Assembly (NCBI GenBank): GCA_031292735.1
Contig: JARLGP010000066.1
Coordinates: 11,158 to 75,157, forward strand
Length of the DNA: 64,000 nt
From: Holophaga sp.
GTDB lineage: Bacteria; Acidobacteriota; Holophagae; Holophagales; Holophagaceae
Direction of reading: 5' to 3'
Shown: in pieces, positions 16,092 through 24,700 of the stretch
How the letters are laid out: the number at the start of each line of letters is the position of its first letter
Numbering within the stretch: position 1 is the first letter of the stretch
The notes under the pieces: generated by a model
What the model saw: the letters and a program-made list of their open reading frames with translations, nothing else
What the model was told of the DNA's origin: nothing
Databases searched by the model: none
Position numbers and translations under genes: made by a program

Positions 16092-16886
16092 ATGGATCTT
16101 GGACTGAAGGGCAAACGGGCGCTGGTGACCGGTTCAACGGCCGGCATCGGGCTGGCGACCGCACGCGCGCTGGCGGCCGAGGGCGCCTGGGTCACGGTGA
16201 ACGGCCGCACCCAGGCGCGGGTCGACCACGCGGTGGAGGATCTGAGGCGCGAGCTTCCCCAGGCCACCGTGGCCGGCATCGCGGCCGATCTCGGCAGCGG
16301 CGAAGGCTGCAAGGCGCTGATCGACCAGCTGCCGGACCTGGACGTGCTGGTGAACAGCCTGGGCATCTTCGAGCCCAAGCCGTTCGAGGAGATCCCGGAC
16401 GAGGACTGGATGCGCTTCTTCGAGACCAACGTGCTGAGCGGCATCCGGCTCGCGCGCCACTACATGGGCGGGATGCGGGCCCGCAACTGGGGGCGGATCG
16501 TGTTCGTCTCCAGCGAATCGGCCCTGCAGATTCCAGCGGAGATGATCCACTACGGCATGACCAAGACCGCCCAGCTCGCGGTGGCCCGCGGGCTCGCCGA
16601 AACGCTCACCGGCACCGGCGTCACGGTCAACAGCGTGCTGCCCGGGCCGACCGCCTCGGAGGGCGTCGGCGGCTTCGTCGCCCAGCTGGCCGCGAGCCGG
16701 GGCGTCGATGCGGCCACCGTGGAACGGGAATTCTTCGCCACGGCCCGTCCTTCCTCGATCATCCAGCGGTTCGCCAGGACGGACGAGGTGGCGGCGATGA
16801 TCGCCTACGTCTGCGGAGTCCCCGCCTCGGCAACCACGGGCGCATCGCTCAGGGTCGATGGCGGCGTGGTGCGGGCGATCGGGTAA
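16092..16886 (+). CDS. Short-chain dehydrogenase/reductase (SDR)
   Basis: 264 residues. The cofactor motif TGSTAGIG lies near residue 12, followed by the NxxG-like VNSLGIF, the catalytic Ser in FVSSESA and the catalytic YxxxK pair in YGMTK. The C-terminal TTGASLRVDGGVVRA is typical of classical SDRs. The N-terminal Arg after beta-2 (NGRTQAR) favours NADP(H). The start is fixed by AGGAGGT 6 bp upstream of ATG 16092; the frame extends much further upstream without a start that fits. The product is most like 3-oxoacyl-ACP-reductase-type SDRs; the actual substrate is unknown. Confidence 0.85.
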   Translation: MDLGLKGKRALVTGSTAGIGLATARALAAEGAWVTVNGRTQARVDHAVEDLRRELPQATVAGIAADLGSGEGCKALIDQLPDLDVLVNSLGIFEPKPFEEIPDEDWMRFFETNVLSGIRLARHYMGGMRARNWGRIVFVSSESALQIPAEMIHYGMTKTAQLAVARGLAETLTGTGVTVNSVLPGPTASEGVGGFVAQLAASRGVDAATVEREFFATARPSSIIQRFARTDEVAAMIAYVCGVPASATTGASLRVDGGVVRAIG

Positions 16887-16923
16887 GCCGTTGTGATGGA
16901 ATAAGCTGTTGCGAAAAATAACG
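16887..16923 (+). repeat. Tandem pair of the dispersed GCCGTTGT...AATAA repeat
   Basis: GCCGTTGTGATGGAATAAG is followed at once by a degenerate second copy GCTGTTGCGAAAAATAACG, starting within 4 bp of the SDR stop codon. The first copy matches the reverse complement of 3729-3747 except at its second-arm end. Confidence 0.5.
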
Positions 16924-16963
16924 TATTATTAATAGGTCTGGTTCCCGGCCGGGTTTCCCATCT

Positions 16964-17557
16964 TCAGCGGGGCAGGTTCAGGGCCGAGCGCAGCGACTGG
17001 AGGGCCTGTTCCTGCTGGTCCATGCGCTTGAGCATCTCGCCGATCCCGGCGGAGAGCCCTTCGGGGTTCGCGGCTTCATGCAGGCCCTCGATGCGCTTGG
17101 TGGCCTCCAGGATGAGGTTGTCCTGATGCACCAGGTGCTTGAGGATCACCTCGATCTCCTTTTCGGCCTTCTTGTTGATTTCGTAGTCGTTCTGGGCCGC
17201 GACCCGATCCTTCTCCGACTGCCGGTTCTGGCTCATCATCACCACCGGCCCGGTGTAGGCTGCCTGGAAACTCAGGACCAGGTTGAGAAGGATGAAAGGA
17301 TAGGGGTCCCAGGCCTTCATGAATCCCGGGTGGGCATGCATCATGATGGCCAGGTAGACATTGAATCCCATCCAGAGGCAAAGCAGGATGCTTTGCACGA
17401 TGATGAAGGGCCAGCTTCCCACGCAAACGGCGACCCGGTCGGCCACCCGCTGACCCAGCGTCATGGCCTGGGCCACCACCTCGTTCACGTTCCTCACGGG
17501 GGGGTGATCGTGGCGGTATTTGGCGGCCGGACCGGCCAGCGGGTTCGGGGAGGTCAT
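16964..17557 (-). CDS. DUF1003 family membrane protein
   Basis: About 197 residues from the ATG at 17557 (MTSPNPLAGP). Two hydrophobic segments (SWPFIIVQSILLCLWMGF and PYPFILLNLVLSFQAAYT) form a hairpin with the DUF1003 hallmark pattern around DPYPFILLN and MMSQNRQSEKDR. The C-terminal half (ENDYEINKKAEKEIEVILKH-type region) is a charged coiled coil, likely cytoplasmic. An upstream extension to 17626 is possible but lacks family similarity. Function of DUF1003 proteins is unknown. It stands alone, upstream of the chemoreceptor on the same strand. Confidence 0.8.
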   Translation of the reverse strand: MTSPNPLAGPAAKYRHDHPPVRNVNEVVAQAMTLGQRVADRVAVCVGSWPFIIVQSILLCLWMGFNVYLAIMMHAHPGFMKAWDPYPFILLNLVLSFQAAYTGPVVMMSQNRQSEKDRVAAQNDYEINKKAEKEIEVILKHLVHQDNLILEATKRIEGLHEAANPEGLSAGIGEMLKRMDQQEQALQSLRSALNLPR

Positions 17558-17673
17558 GGTTCGCCTTTCAGGGAAAGGAGGCGGGTCGCCTGGATGAAAA
17601 GGTCGATGGGATTCAGCCTTATACATACCATGAAAGCCCAGTGGCCGCCGGGAACCCGGGTCGGCGAGCCCTT

Positions 17674-19695
17674 TCAGGTCTTGAAACGCTCCAGCAGGGA
17701 AACCAGCCCCTCGGCGGTGCGGATGAGCTGGCCCGAGGCCGCGGCGGTGGCCTCCACGCTGGCGGAAAGCTGGAGGCTGGCGCTGGCGTTGGCGGCGACC
17801 TTCTGGGCCCCGGTCTCCACCTGCCGCGCCACTTCCGTGCTGGTCCGGGACTGCTGTTCCGACGCCGCGCCGATCTCCATGGACATGCTGGTCAGCTGGC
17901 CGATCAGGCCCCGGATGGCGGTGAGGGCCTGCACCGCTTCGCGCACGGTGGTGCGGCCCTGGATGATCGCCTGGTCGCTGCCTTCGATCAGGCTGGCGAT
18001 CTCCCGGGCGGCGGCGTTGCTGCGGTCGGCCAGCTTGCGCACCTCCTCGGCCACCACCGCGAACCCCTTGCCGGCGTTTCCGGCCTTGGCGGCTTCGATG
18101 GATGCGTTCAGCGACAGCAGGTTGGTTTGCCGGGCGATTTCCCGAACGACCTGCACGGCGGCCACCATCTTGGCCGTGCTAGCGGCCACCTGGTCCATGG
18201 CCTGGATCGCCGCGGCTCCGGCTTGATCCCCGCCCTCGGCGGTGGCCGCGGCGGTGAGCCCATGCTGATGGCTGGCGGCGGCGTTGGCCGACACCTCCCG
18301 GATGGAGGTGGACAGTTCGCTCACCGCCGAGGCCATGCGTTCGGCGGACGTTCGTTGGGCTTCGGCGTTGCTGGCCAGCTCGCGGGAATGGGCCGCCACC
18401 TGCTCCTGGTCGGCGGCGAAGCGGGTGCCCTGGCCGGTCACCCGCATCGCGTCGAACCGGATGCGGTTGATCATGCCCCTGAGCCGGGACTGCATGGTGC
18501 GCAGGGCGGCCAGCAGGCTGCTCTGGTCGCCCATGGCGGTGGCGATCTCCACCTGCAGGTCGCCGTCGGCGATGGCCTTGGCGATGGCCATGGCATGGAT
18601 CGGATCGCTGCCCAGCTGGTTGCCGAGGGTCCGCACCAGGATGCTGAAGACCATGCCGCACAAGGCAAAGCCGAACAGTCCGCCGATCAGGCTGGTCCAC
18701 AGGTTCATCCGCGAGGTGCCGGCGATCGAGCCCAGGCTCCGGGTGGCGGCGCCCACCTGCTGCTCCCGCAGCACCCGCACCGTCTCGGCCAGATGGTCGG
18801 AGCTCTTGTCGAAGTCCTCCATCACCCGGTTGCCCGCGGCCTTGCCCTGGTTGGTGTAGGCATCGGCCATGACCCTGCCCTGGGCGAGCAGGTCATGGAC
18901 GGCGGTCTCCAGCTCCGCGGCCACCTTCTGCCTGGCGGCGTCGTTGGCGTTCAAGGCCCGGTACCCGGCCAGGGCGGTGTTGAACGCCGTGCCGGCCGCT
19001 TCGCCGTCCTTGATGGACTGGGCGTTGCCGGTGAGGCACGCGTCCGTCAGGAACTGCTGGATCTGGACGGTCTGGTAGGCCATCTCGTCGGCCAGGAGCG
19101 CCATGGGGAGCGACCGGTCGCGGGCCTCGACGGCGGAGGCGAGGGTGCGCCGGAAGGAGGCGAGGTTGAGCAGGAAAAGCAGCCCGAACAGGAGCAGGAC
19201 GGTGCCTCCGGCGCCCCACAGGCGGGTCTTGAACTTCATGCGGGGGAACGGCACCCAGGGCTGGCGGAACCCGGCACCGGGCGCCTTGCCGGCGTTCAGC
19301 TGGGCGTACATCCACTCCGCCTCCGCGATCTGCCGGCGGTTGGGCCGGCTGCGGATGGAGGCGTAGCCCACCAGGCTGCCGTGCTCCACCACCGGGCTCA
19401 CGGAACTGTCCACCCAGTAGAAGTCGCCGTTCTTGGCACGGTTCTTCACCACCCCCTGCCAGGTGCCGCCCGCCTTCAGGGTGGCCCAGAGGTCGGCGAA
19501 CACCGAGGCGGGCATGTCCGGGTGGCGAACGATGTTGTGCGGCTGGCCGATCAGCTCCGCCTCGCTGAAGCCGCTGACCCGGACGAACTCATCGTTGGCG
19601 TAGGTGAGGATGCCCTTGGGGTCGGTCATGGAAACGACGAACGCCCCTTCCTCCAGGTGCCGCTCCGTCTTGGTCACAGGCTGGTTGTTCCGCAC
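17674..19695 (-). CDS. Aer-like PAS-domain methyl-accepting chemotaxis protein
   Basis: About 673 residues. I place the start at a GTG (19695) because it gives the Aer-type N-terminus [11 protein letters not shown] with AAGGTG upstream. Residues 10-120 are a PAS domain with the FAD-type Aer signature ([41 protein letters not shown]). Two membrane segments ([14 protein letters not shown] and [19 protein letters not shown]) bracket a periplasmic helical region of about 170 residues, longer than in E. coli Aer. A HAMP-like stretch and the MCP signalling hairpin ([20 protein letters not shown]) follow. Likely senses cell redox state for aerotaxis, passing the signal to CheA/CheW. No che genes are in the window. 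Confidence 0.85.
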   Translation of the reverse strand: MRNNQPVTKTERHLEEGAFVVSMTDPKGILTYANDEFVRVSGFSEAELIGQPHNIVRHPDMPASVFADLWATLKAGGTWQGVVKNRAKNGDFYWVDSSVSPVVEHGSLVGYASIRSRPNRRQIAEAEWMYAQLNAGKAPGAGFRQPWVPFPRMKFKTRLWGAGGTVLLLFGLLFLLNLASFRRTLASAVEARDRSLPMALLADEMAYQTVQIQQFLTDACLTGNAQSIKDGEAAGTAFNTALAGYRALNANDAARQKVAAELETAVHDLLAQGRVMADAYTNQGKAAGNRVMEDFDKSSDHLAETVRVLREQQVGAATRSLGSIAGTSRMNLWTSLIGGLFGFALCGMVFSILVRTLGNQLGSDPIHAMAIAKAIADGDLQVEIATAMGDQSSLLAALRTMQSRLRGMINRIRFDAMRVTGQGTRFAADQEQVAAHSRELASNAEAQRTSAERMASAVSELSTSIREVSANAAASHQHGLTAAATAEGGDQAGAAAIQAMDQVAASTAKMVAAVQVVREIARQTNLLSLNASIEAAKAGNAGKGFAVVAEEVRKLADRSNAAAREIASLIEGSDQAIIQGRTTVREAVQALTAIRGLIGQLTSMSMEIGAASEQQSRTSTEVARQVETGAQKVAANASASLQLSASVEATAAASGQLIRTAEGLVSLLERFKT

Positions 19696-19786
19696 CGGTT
19701 CACCTTGGAAGCATTCGGATCTGGTTGAAAGTTCCAAGACAGTCTATAGGATCCCAAGGAAGCCACGGGATAAATCGAAACGTTAA

Positions 19787-19806
19787 GCCGTTGTCAATGA
19801 ATAACC
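19787..19806 (+). repeat. Copy of the dispersed GCCGTTGT...AATAACC repeat
   Basis: GCCGTTGTCAATGAATAACC lies in the short gap between the PLD-nuclease stop codon and the Aer-like gene start, and ends 3 bp from the nuclease stop. It agrees closely with copies at 3729 (inverted) and 16887. Confidence 0.5.
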
Positions 19807-19808
19807 AT

Positions 19809-20333
19809 TCACGACATCGGCTCCGAATGCTTCCGGTGGCTCTCCCAGTTTTCCGCGTAGCGGCTGGCCAGCTCGGGATCCCTGATGATCAGGAGGTTTT
19901 CCGCGTTGCGGTCCTCCGCGCCCTTGGTGAAATTGAAGGACCCGGTGATCACCGTTTCCCCGTCGAGGACCATGACCTTGTTGTGCGCGATGGCATGGGC
20001 GGAATCGATCCAGGTGGGCACCCCGGCATGCTGGAGGAAGGTGGAGCTGCTGTAGTGCTCCGTCCTCTGGCTCTTGTCGAGGATGACCCGGACCTCCAGG
20101 CCCCGGTCGTGGGCCTCCTTGAGGGCCCCGGCGATCGGCGCGGAAGTGAAGCTGTAGGCCTGGACCAGCACGGATCGCCGCGCCGAGCGCAGGGCCGCCA
20201 CCACGGCCGCCGTGCACCCGCCGCGCGGGCTGAAGTAGATCTGGACGGGCGCGTTCTTGAGCACCAAATCCGCAGGCCAAGCCAGCGTACAGGCGGAAAA
20301 CAGGGCGGACAGGGCAAGGCGACGCGGATTCAT
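19809..20333 (-). CDS. Secreted phospholipase D-like nuclease (single HKD motif, Nuc type)
   Basis: 174 residues, the usual size of the small PLD-superfamily endonucleases that work as dimers. The N-terminus MNPRRLALSALFSACTLAWP is a signal peptide. The single HKD motif is HNKVMVLDGETVITGSFNF, with the expected following GSxNF. The region before it (GCTAAVVAALRSARRSVLVQ, SFTSAPIAGALKEAHDRG) matches the family. Likely an exported DNase that degrades extracellular or periplasmic DNA. The dispersed repeat at 19787 follows the stop codon. Confidence 0.8.
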   Translation of the reverse strand: MNPRRLALSALFSACTLAWPADLVLKNAPVQIYFSPRGGCTAAVVAALRSARRSVLVQAYSFTSAPIAGALKEAHDRGLEVRVILDKSQRTEHYSSSTFLQHAGVPTWIDSAHAIAHNKVMVLDGETVITGSFNFTKGAEDRNAENLLIIRDPELASRYAENWESHRKHSEPMS

Positions 20334-20412
20334 GCTTCACGATCCTACAATCAATGAAATAATTCCAGATCGTTGAAGACAGGCATCCCCCTTTCCACGG
20401 CAGGCACCGCCC

Positions 20413-20688
20413 ATGAACAGGAACGACTACATAACCATCTGCATGGTCGCGGTCGGCGCGGTGGCGGTGGGCTATGGATGGGTAAGGAACATCTGGGGGG
20501 GCGGCTCCGAAAAGACCTATGAAAGGATGGAAAAGGCGGGCAATACCTGGCCCATCTTGCGGGCCTTGAAGATTGAGCCGACCCCCGCCCATTGCATCCG
20601 GTTCCTGAAAATCGCCAGCGCCTTTGGCCTCTTCTTTGTCATACCCTTTGTCGCATTCAGCATTTTTCACACGCTGGCCGCAAGGTGA
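20413..20688 (+). CDS. Small membrane protein (91 aa), unknown function
   Basis: Two hydrophobic segments, YITICMVAVGAVAVGYGW near the N-terminus and IASAFGLFFVIPFVAFSIF near the C-terminus, with a charged loop of about 35 residues between them. No family recognised. The start has only a weak purine stretch upstream. It is divergent from the PLD nuclease, sharing a 79-bp gap. Composition is lower in GC than most neighbours. Confidence 0.55.
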   Translation: MNRNDYITICMVAVGAVAVGYGWVRNIWGGGSEKTYERMEKAGNTWPILRALKIEPTPAHCIRFLKIASAFGLFFVIPFVAFSIFHTLAAR

Positions 20689-20969
20689 CGGGTGGGTGGG
20701 CCGGAGCGCCCATCGTCCCTTGCGAAATTCAATAAATACAGTATTAAAATCGCCGCCTTCCCTGATGGCCCCGGCTTTTTGCGGGCTCCCTCATCGGAAA
20801 GACTTGTATCCTGGCGATTAAGAAATTCGTGGACAGGTTCGCAACTGCCCCACTATGAACCAGTTCCGTTTTTACCGACAGACCCGGGGCGTTTCAGTTG
20901 CTCGGTCCAGGCGCGGGATGCGCATGGTTGCCACAGGTTTGCCCTGAGGTTTTTTGCAGAGGTTGATTC

Positions 20970-22913
20970 ATGACTTTGCTACGTGGTCTGGTCAGTCCCG
21001 GTGTCCATCTGGTGGCGCGCTATCGATTGGCCGGGAAATTCGCCTTGGTCGGCGCGGTCTTCCTCCTGAGCCTGGGCTGGCTGACCCTGGAGATGGTCCG
21101 GACCCAGAATGAGACCATCGCCTTTGCCCGCCAGGAGCGGCAGGGTGTGGTCTACCTGCACGAGCTCCGCCGGGTGTTCCAGGCGGCCCTGGGGTCCGAC
21201 CCAGGGTCCGGCGGGTCCGGCGGTTCCGCCGCCCTGGACGGGCTGGCCGCCGTGGATGCCAAGATGGGGGCCGATCTGCAGACCGGGGAGCACCTGCAAC
21301 GAGTCCGCAGGCAGTGGGACGCGTCCGGCCTCGCCTCCGGCAAGGCCGCGGCCCAGGGAGCTTCCGACCTCCGGCGGCCGCTGTTGGACGAACTGCTGGC
21401 CCTGAACGGCCAGGTGGGCGATACCAGCAACCTGATCCTGGACCCGGACATCGACAGCTACTACACCATGGACCTGGTGCTGCTCAAGGTGCTTCAATTC
21501 CAGAGCATCGATCACGACATGCAGCGCCTGGCCCAGCAGGCCGCCCAGGCCAGGACCCTGGCCCCCGGGGCCCGGACCCAGCTCTCCGTCCTCACGGTGG
21601 AGCTCCAGGGCCTGCTGGACGGCTTCCGCGACGACATCCGGGACAGCAAGGCCTTCAGCACGGCGGCGGTCAAGGCCCGCCTGGCCGGACCCGCCGCCGG
21701 GCTGCTGAAACAGTCGGATGCCATGCTGGAGCTAGTCCAGAAGCGGGTCGCCGGGGAGAACGTGCTGGCGACGGTGGATGAGGCCACGGAGGCCGGCAGG
21801 CGCGCCATCGAATCAGGCTTCCAGTTCTATGACGCCGCCGGACCGACGCTGGACGACCTGCTGCAGGCCAGGATCCACCAGCGGAACATCGTCAAGTACC
21901 GCGATCTGGCCATCACCGCGCTGGGCATCCTGCTCAGCCTCTACCTCTTCCTGGCGCTGTACCTCTACATGAACCAGGCCTTCGGCGGCCTGACCCAGCT
22001 GGCCTCGGCACTGGAGGCGGGTGACCTGACCCAGCGCCTGGAGTCCCCCGGCCAGGACGAGATCGGCCGGATGACGGCCGGCTTCGACCAGGTCTCCCTC
22101 CATTTCCGGAAGATCTTCGGCAATTTTTCGGGGGTGGCCAACCAGCTCGCGGCGGCCTCGGTGGAACTGGCTTCCGGCGCCGAACAGGTGTCGCGCACGG
22201 TGACCTCCCTGTCCAAGACATCCCTTGAGCAGCAGGAAGCCAACCACTCGGTGAGCGCCTCCATGCGCGAACTGCACCAGTCCATCGATGCCGTCGCCAC
22301 CCATGTGGCCGCCATCCAGCAGGAGACCAGCGCTTCGGTGGAACGGGTGCGCGAGGGGGATGCTGCCCAGGGCAGGATCGTGCTCGCCATGGACGAGATC
22401 CGCGACAACGCCGAGGGCACCCGGAAGGCGGTGGTGCTGATCCGGGACATCGCCCGGCAGACCAATCTGCTTTCCCTCAACGCGGCCATCGAGGCGGCCA
22501 AGGCCGGAGCCCAAGGCAAGGGGTTTGCGGTGGTGGCGGAGGAGATCAACAAACTGGCCCGGCACTCAGGAGAGGCCGCCAAGGAGATCGAGAAATTCGT
22601 CGAAGCCAGCCACCAGGCCGTCGACCGCGGGACATCCAAGGTAGGCAGCGTGACCCAGTCCTTGAACGACCTCCACGCCCGGATCGACGCCACCGCCGGC
22701 AAGGTCGAAAGCATCCATGCGCTGACCTCCACCCAGGCGGTCACCAGCGCGAGCGTGGCCACCCAGGTCGACCAGAACGATGCGGCGGCCAAGCTCAATG
22801 CCGCCGGCTCCCAGGAACTTGCCCAGGCGGTGGAGGAGTTCGCCCACACCTCCAGCGAATTGGGCCGGATGGCGGACCAGCTCGCCACGGACATCAAAGG
22901 CTACCGGTTCTAG
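20970..22913 (+). CDS. Methyl-accepting chemotaxis protein
   Basis: 647 residues. A first membrane segment ([17 protein letters not shown]) and a second ([20 protein letters not shown]) flank a periplasmic helical sensor domain of about 270 residues. A HAMP domain ([20 protein letters not shown]) leads to the signalling hairpin with [20 protein letters not shown]. The C-terminus ends soon after the helical bundle with no CheR-binding pentapeptide. The sensor domain has no recognised ligand motif. An AT-rich block at 20718-20750 upstream may hold the promoter; the 280-bp gap before the start has no other gene. Confidence 0.85.
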   Translation: MTLLRGLVSPGVHLVARYRLAGKFALVGAVFLLSLGWLTLEMVRTQNETIAFARQERQGVVYLHELRRVFQAALGSDPGSGGSGGSAALDGLAAVDAKMGADLQTGEHLQRVRRQWDASGLASGKAAAQGASDLRRPLLDELLALNGQVGDTSNLILDPDIDSYYTMDLVLLKVLQFQSIDHDMQRLAQQAAQARTLAPGARTQLSVLTVELQGLLDGFRDDIRDSKAFSTAAVKARLAGPAAGLLKQSDAMLELVQKRVAGENVLATVDEATEAGRRAIESGFQFYDAAGPTLDDLLQARIHQRNIVKYRDLAITALGILLSLYLFLALYLYMNQAFGGLTQLASALEAGDLTQRLESPGQDEIGRMTAGFDQVSLHFRKIFGNFSGVANQLAAASVELASGAEQVSRTVTSLSKTSLEQQEANHSVSASMRELHQSIDAVATHVAAIQQETSASVERVREGDAAQGRIVLAMDEIRDNAEGTRKAVVLIRDIARQTNLLSLNAAIEAAKAGAQGKGFAVVAEEINKLARHSGEAAKEIEKFVEASHQAVDRGTSKVGSVTQSLNDLHARIDATAGKVESIHALTSTQAVTSASVATQVDQNDAAAKLNAAGSQELAQAVEEFAHTSSELGRMADQLATDIKGYRF

Positions 22914-22983
22914 CCCGGGGCCGCCCCCGCGCGGCCGGAACCGGCGCATCCATTTGACAACCGCGCCCGGCGGCGGTATCAAT

Positions 22984-23001
22984 GTTTCTATGAATAGAAA
23001 C
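22984..23001. promoter_or_regulatory. Perfect inverted repeat across the trpR start codon (probable autoregulatory operator)
   Basis: GTTTCTAT, 2-bp spacer GA, ATAGAAAC: two perfect 8-bp arms. The trpR ATG (22990-22992) lies inside it. It could be the TrpR binding site, which would block initiation or elongation of its own operon, or an mRNA hairpin hiding the start codon. It differs from the enterobacterial trp operator core. Confidence 0.5.
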
Positions 23002-23271
23002 ACCCTGGATTGTCTGGCCGAACTGGCCGAGGTGTTCCACCAGGCCGACGACCCGGCCCTGGTGGAAGGCTTTTTGCGGGAGATCCTCACCCCTTCGGAA
23101 GTCGAAGGCATCAGTTTCCGCTGGGAGCTGGTCAAGCGCCTGAGCCGGGGCCAGAGCCAGCGCGCCATCGCCGCGGAGCTGGGCCTGAGCCTGTGCAAGA
23201 TCACCCGCGGATCACGGATCCTGAAGAACCCCGATTCCGCCCTGCGCGCCGTCCTGGCGCGTCAGGGCTGA
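22990..23271 (+). CDS. trpR: Trp repressor TrpR
   Basis: 93 residues, close to the E. coli TrpR length. The all-helical core aligns throughout: LREILTPSEVEGISFRWELVK, then the helix-turn-helix GQSQRAIAAELGLSLCKITRGSRILK, whose ITRGSxxLK end is diagnostic of TrpR as opposed to the YerC group. It binds L-tryptophan as corepressor and represses trp genes. The start ATG lies within a perfect palindrome. trpB follows after 38 bp on the same strand, so the two are probably one operon. Confidence 0.85.
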   Translation: MNRNTLDCLAELAEVFHQADDPALVEGFLREILTPSEVEGISFRWELVKRLSRGQSQRAIAAELGLSLCKITRGSRILKNPDSALRAVLARQG

Positions 23272-23309
23272 GCCGCGTGCCCCCTCATTCCTTCCTCACA
23301 GGAGCTCCA

Positions 23310-24698
23310 TTGTCACCATCCAGCCGAACCCTCCTCCCCGATCAGGACATCCCTCGCCAGTGGTACAACATCGCCCCGGACCTGCCGCACGCCCCCTTGC
23401 CCCCCCTGGGGCCGGACGGCCATCCGGTGGCACCCGAGGCCCTGGCGGCCGTGTTCCCCATGAACCTCATCGAGCAGGAGATGAGCCAGGAGCGCTGGAT
23501 CACCATCCCGGACGAGGTCCTGGAGATCATGCTGCGCTACCGGCCCACCCCGCTGCACCGGGCCCGGGCGCTGGAGGCCGCCCTGGGCACGCCGGCCCGG
23601 ATCTACTACAAGAACGAAAGCGTGAGCCCCGCCGGGAGCCACAAGGTGAACACCGCCATCGCCCAGGCCTACTACAACAAGGCGGCGGGCATCCAGCGGG
23701 TCACCTCCGAGACCGGCGCCGGCCAGTGGGGCAGTTCGATCGCCTTCGCCTGCAGCCAGTTCGGCCTGGAATGCAAGGTCTACATGGTGAAGGTGAGCTA
23801 CCAGCAGAAGCCCTTCCGCAAGATCATGATGAACACCTTCGGCGCCGACTGCGTGGCCAGCCCCAGCTCCGAGACCCAGGCCGGGCGCGCCATCCTCCAG
23901 CAGGACCCGGACAGCCAGGGTTCGCTGGGCATCGCCATCAGCGAAGCGGTGGAGGCCGCCGTCACCGATCCCACCGGAAAGACCCGCTACACCCTCGGCA
24001 GCGTGCTGAACCACGTGCTGCTGCACCAGACCATCATCGGCCTGGAGGCCAAGAAGCAGCTGGCCATCCTGGGCGAGAAGCGGGTGGACCAGGTCATCGC
24101 CTGCGTGGGCGGCGGCAGCAATTTCGCCGGCATCGCCTTCCCCTTCGTGCAGGACAAGATCAACGGCGCCGATATCGACATCATCGCCGTGGAGCCGGCC
24201 TCCTGCCCCACCCTCACCCGCGGGCCCTACGTCTACGACCACGGCGACGTGGCCCGGATGACCCCGCTGATGGCCATGTACAGCCTGGGCCACACCTTCA
24301 TGCCCTCCGGCATCCACGCCGGCGGCCTGCGCTACCACGGCATGGCCCCACTGGTCAGCCAGACCGTGCGGGAAGGCCTGACCCGCGCGGTCTCCCTGCA
24401 GCAGCTGGAGTGCTTCGAAGGCGCCGTGCTGTTCGCCCGCACCGAGGGCATCATCCCGGCCCCGGAATCCAGCCACGCCGTGGCCCAGGCCATCCGCCAG
24501 GCCAAGCAGGCCCGGGAAGAGGGCAAGGAACGGGTGATCCTGTTCAACCTGAGCGGCCACGGGTTCATGGACCTGAGCGGCTACAACGCCTTCCTCGAGG
24601 GCCGGCTGACCAACCACCAGCTTTCCGACCAGGACCTGCAGAAGGGGCTGGCCTGCCTGGAAGGGCTGCCCAAACCCGGAGCGCTAGCTTCCGTGTGA
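23310..24698 (+). CDS. trpB: TrpB2-type tryptophan synthase beta chain
   Basis: 462 residues, about 60 longer than classical TrpB and typical of the TrpB2 group, which lacks some TrpA-contact features. It makes L-tryptophan from indole and serine with PLP; the Schiff-base Lys is in SPAGSHKVNTA and the phosphate loop is CVGGGSNFAG. I chose the TTG at 23310, with CAGGAG 6 bp upstream; no better ATG precedes the conserved LLPDQDIPRQWYNI start. It follows trpR directly, so it should respond to tryptophan. No trpA is nearby, as expected for TrpB2 working as a stand-alone indole salvage enzyme. The stop is 2 bp from the convergent cyclase gene. Confidence 0.85.
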   Translation: MSPSSRTLLPDQDIPRQWYNIAPDLPHAPLPPLGPDGHPVAPEALAAVFPMNLIEQEMSQERWITIPDEVLEIMLRYRPTPLHRARALEAALGTPARIYYKNESVSPAGSHKVNTAIAQAYYNKAAGIQRVTSETGAGQWGSSIAFACSQFGLECKVYMVKVSYQQKPFRKIMMNTFGADCVASPSSETQAGRAILQQDPDSQGSLGIAISEAVEAAVTDPTGKTRYTLGSVLNHVLLHQTIIGLEAKKQLAILGEKRVDQVIACVGGGSNFAGIAFPFVQDKINGADIDIIAVEPASCPTLTRGPYVYDHGDVARMTPLMAMYSLGHTFMPSGIHAGGLRYHGMAPLVSQTVREGLTRAVSLQQLECFEGAVLFARTEGIIPAPESSHAVAQAIRQAKQAREEGKERVILFNLSGHGFMDLSGYNAFLEGRLTNHQLSDQDLQKGLACLEGLPKPGALASV

Positions 24699-24700
24699 GC

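Noticed and set aside
20930..20960. GGTTTGCCCTGAGG looks like the reverse complement of part of a GEMM (cyclic di-GMP) riboswitch
   Set aside because: It would be on the minus strand, away from any gene start, and the second conserved half with GACGCAAAGC is absent.
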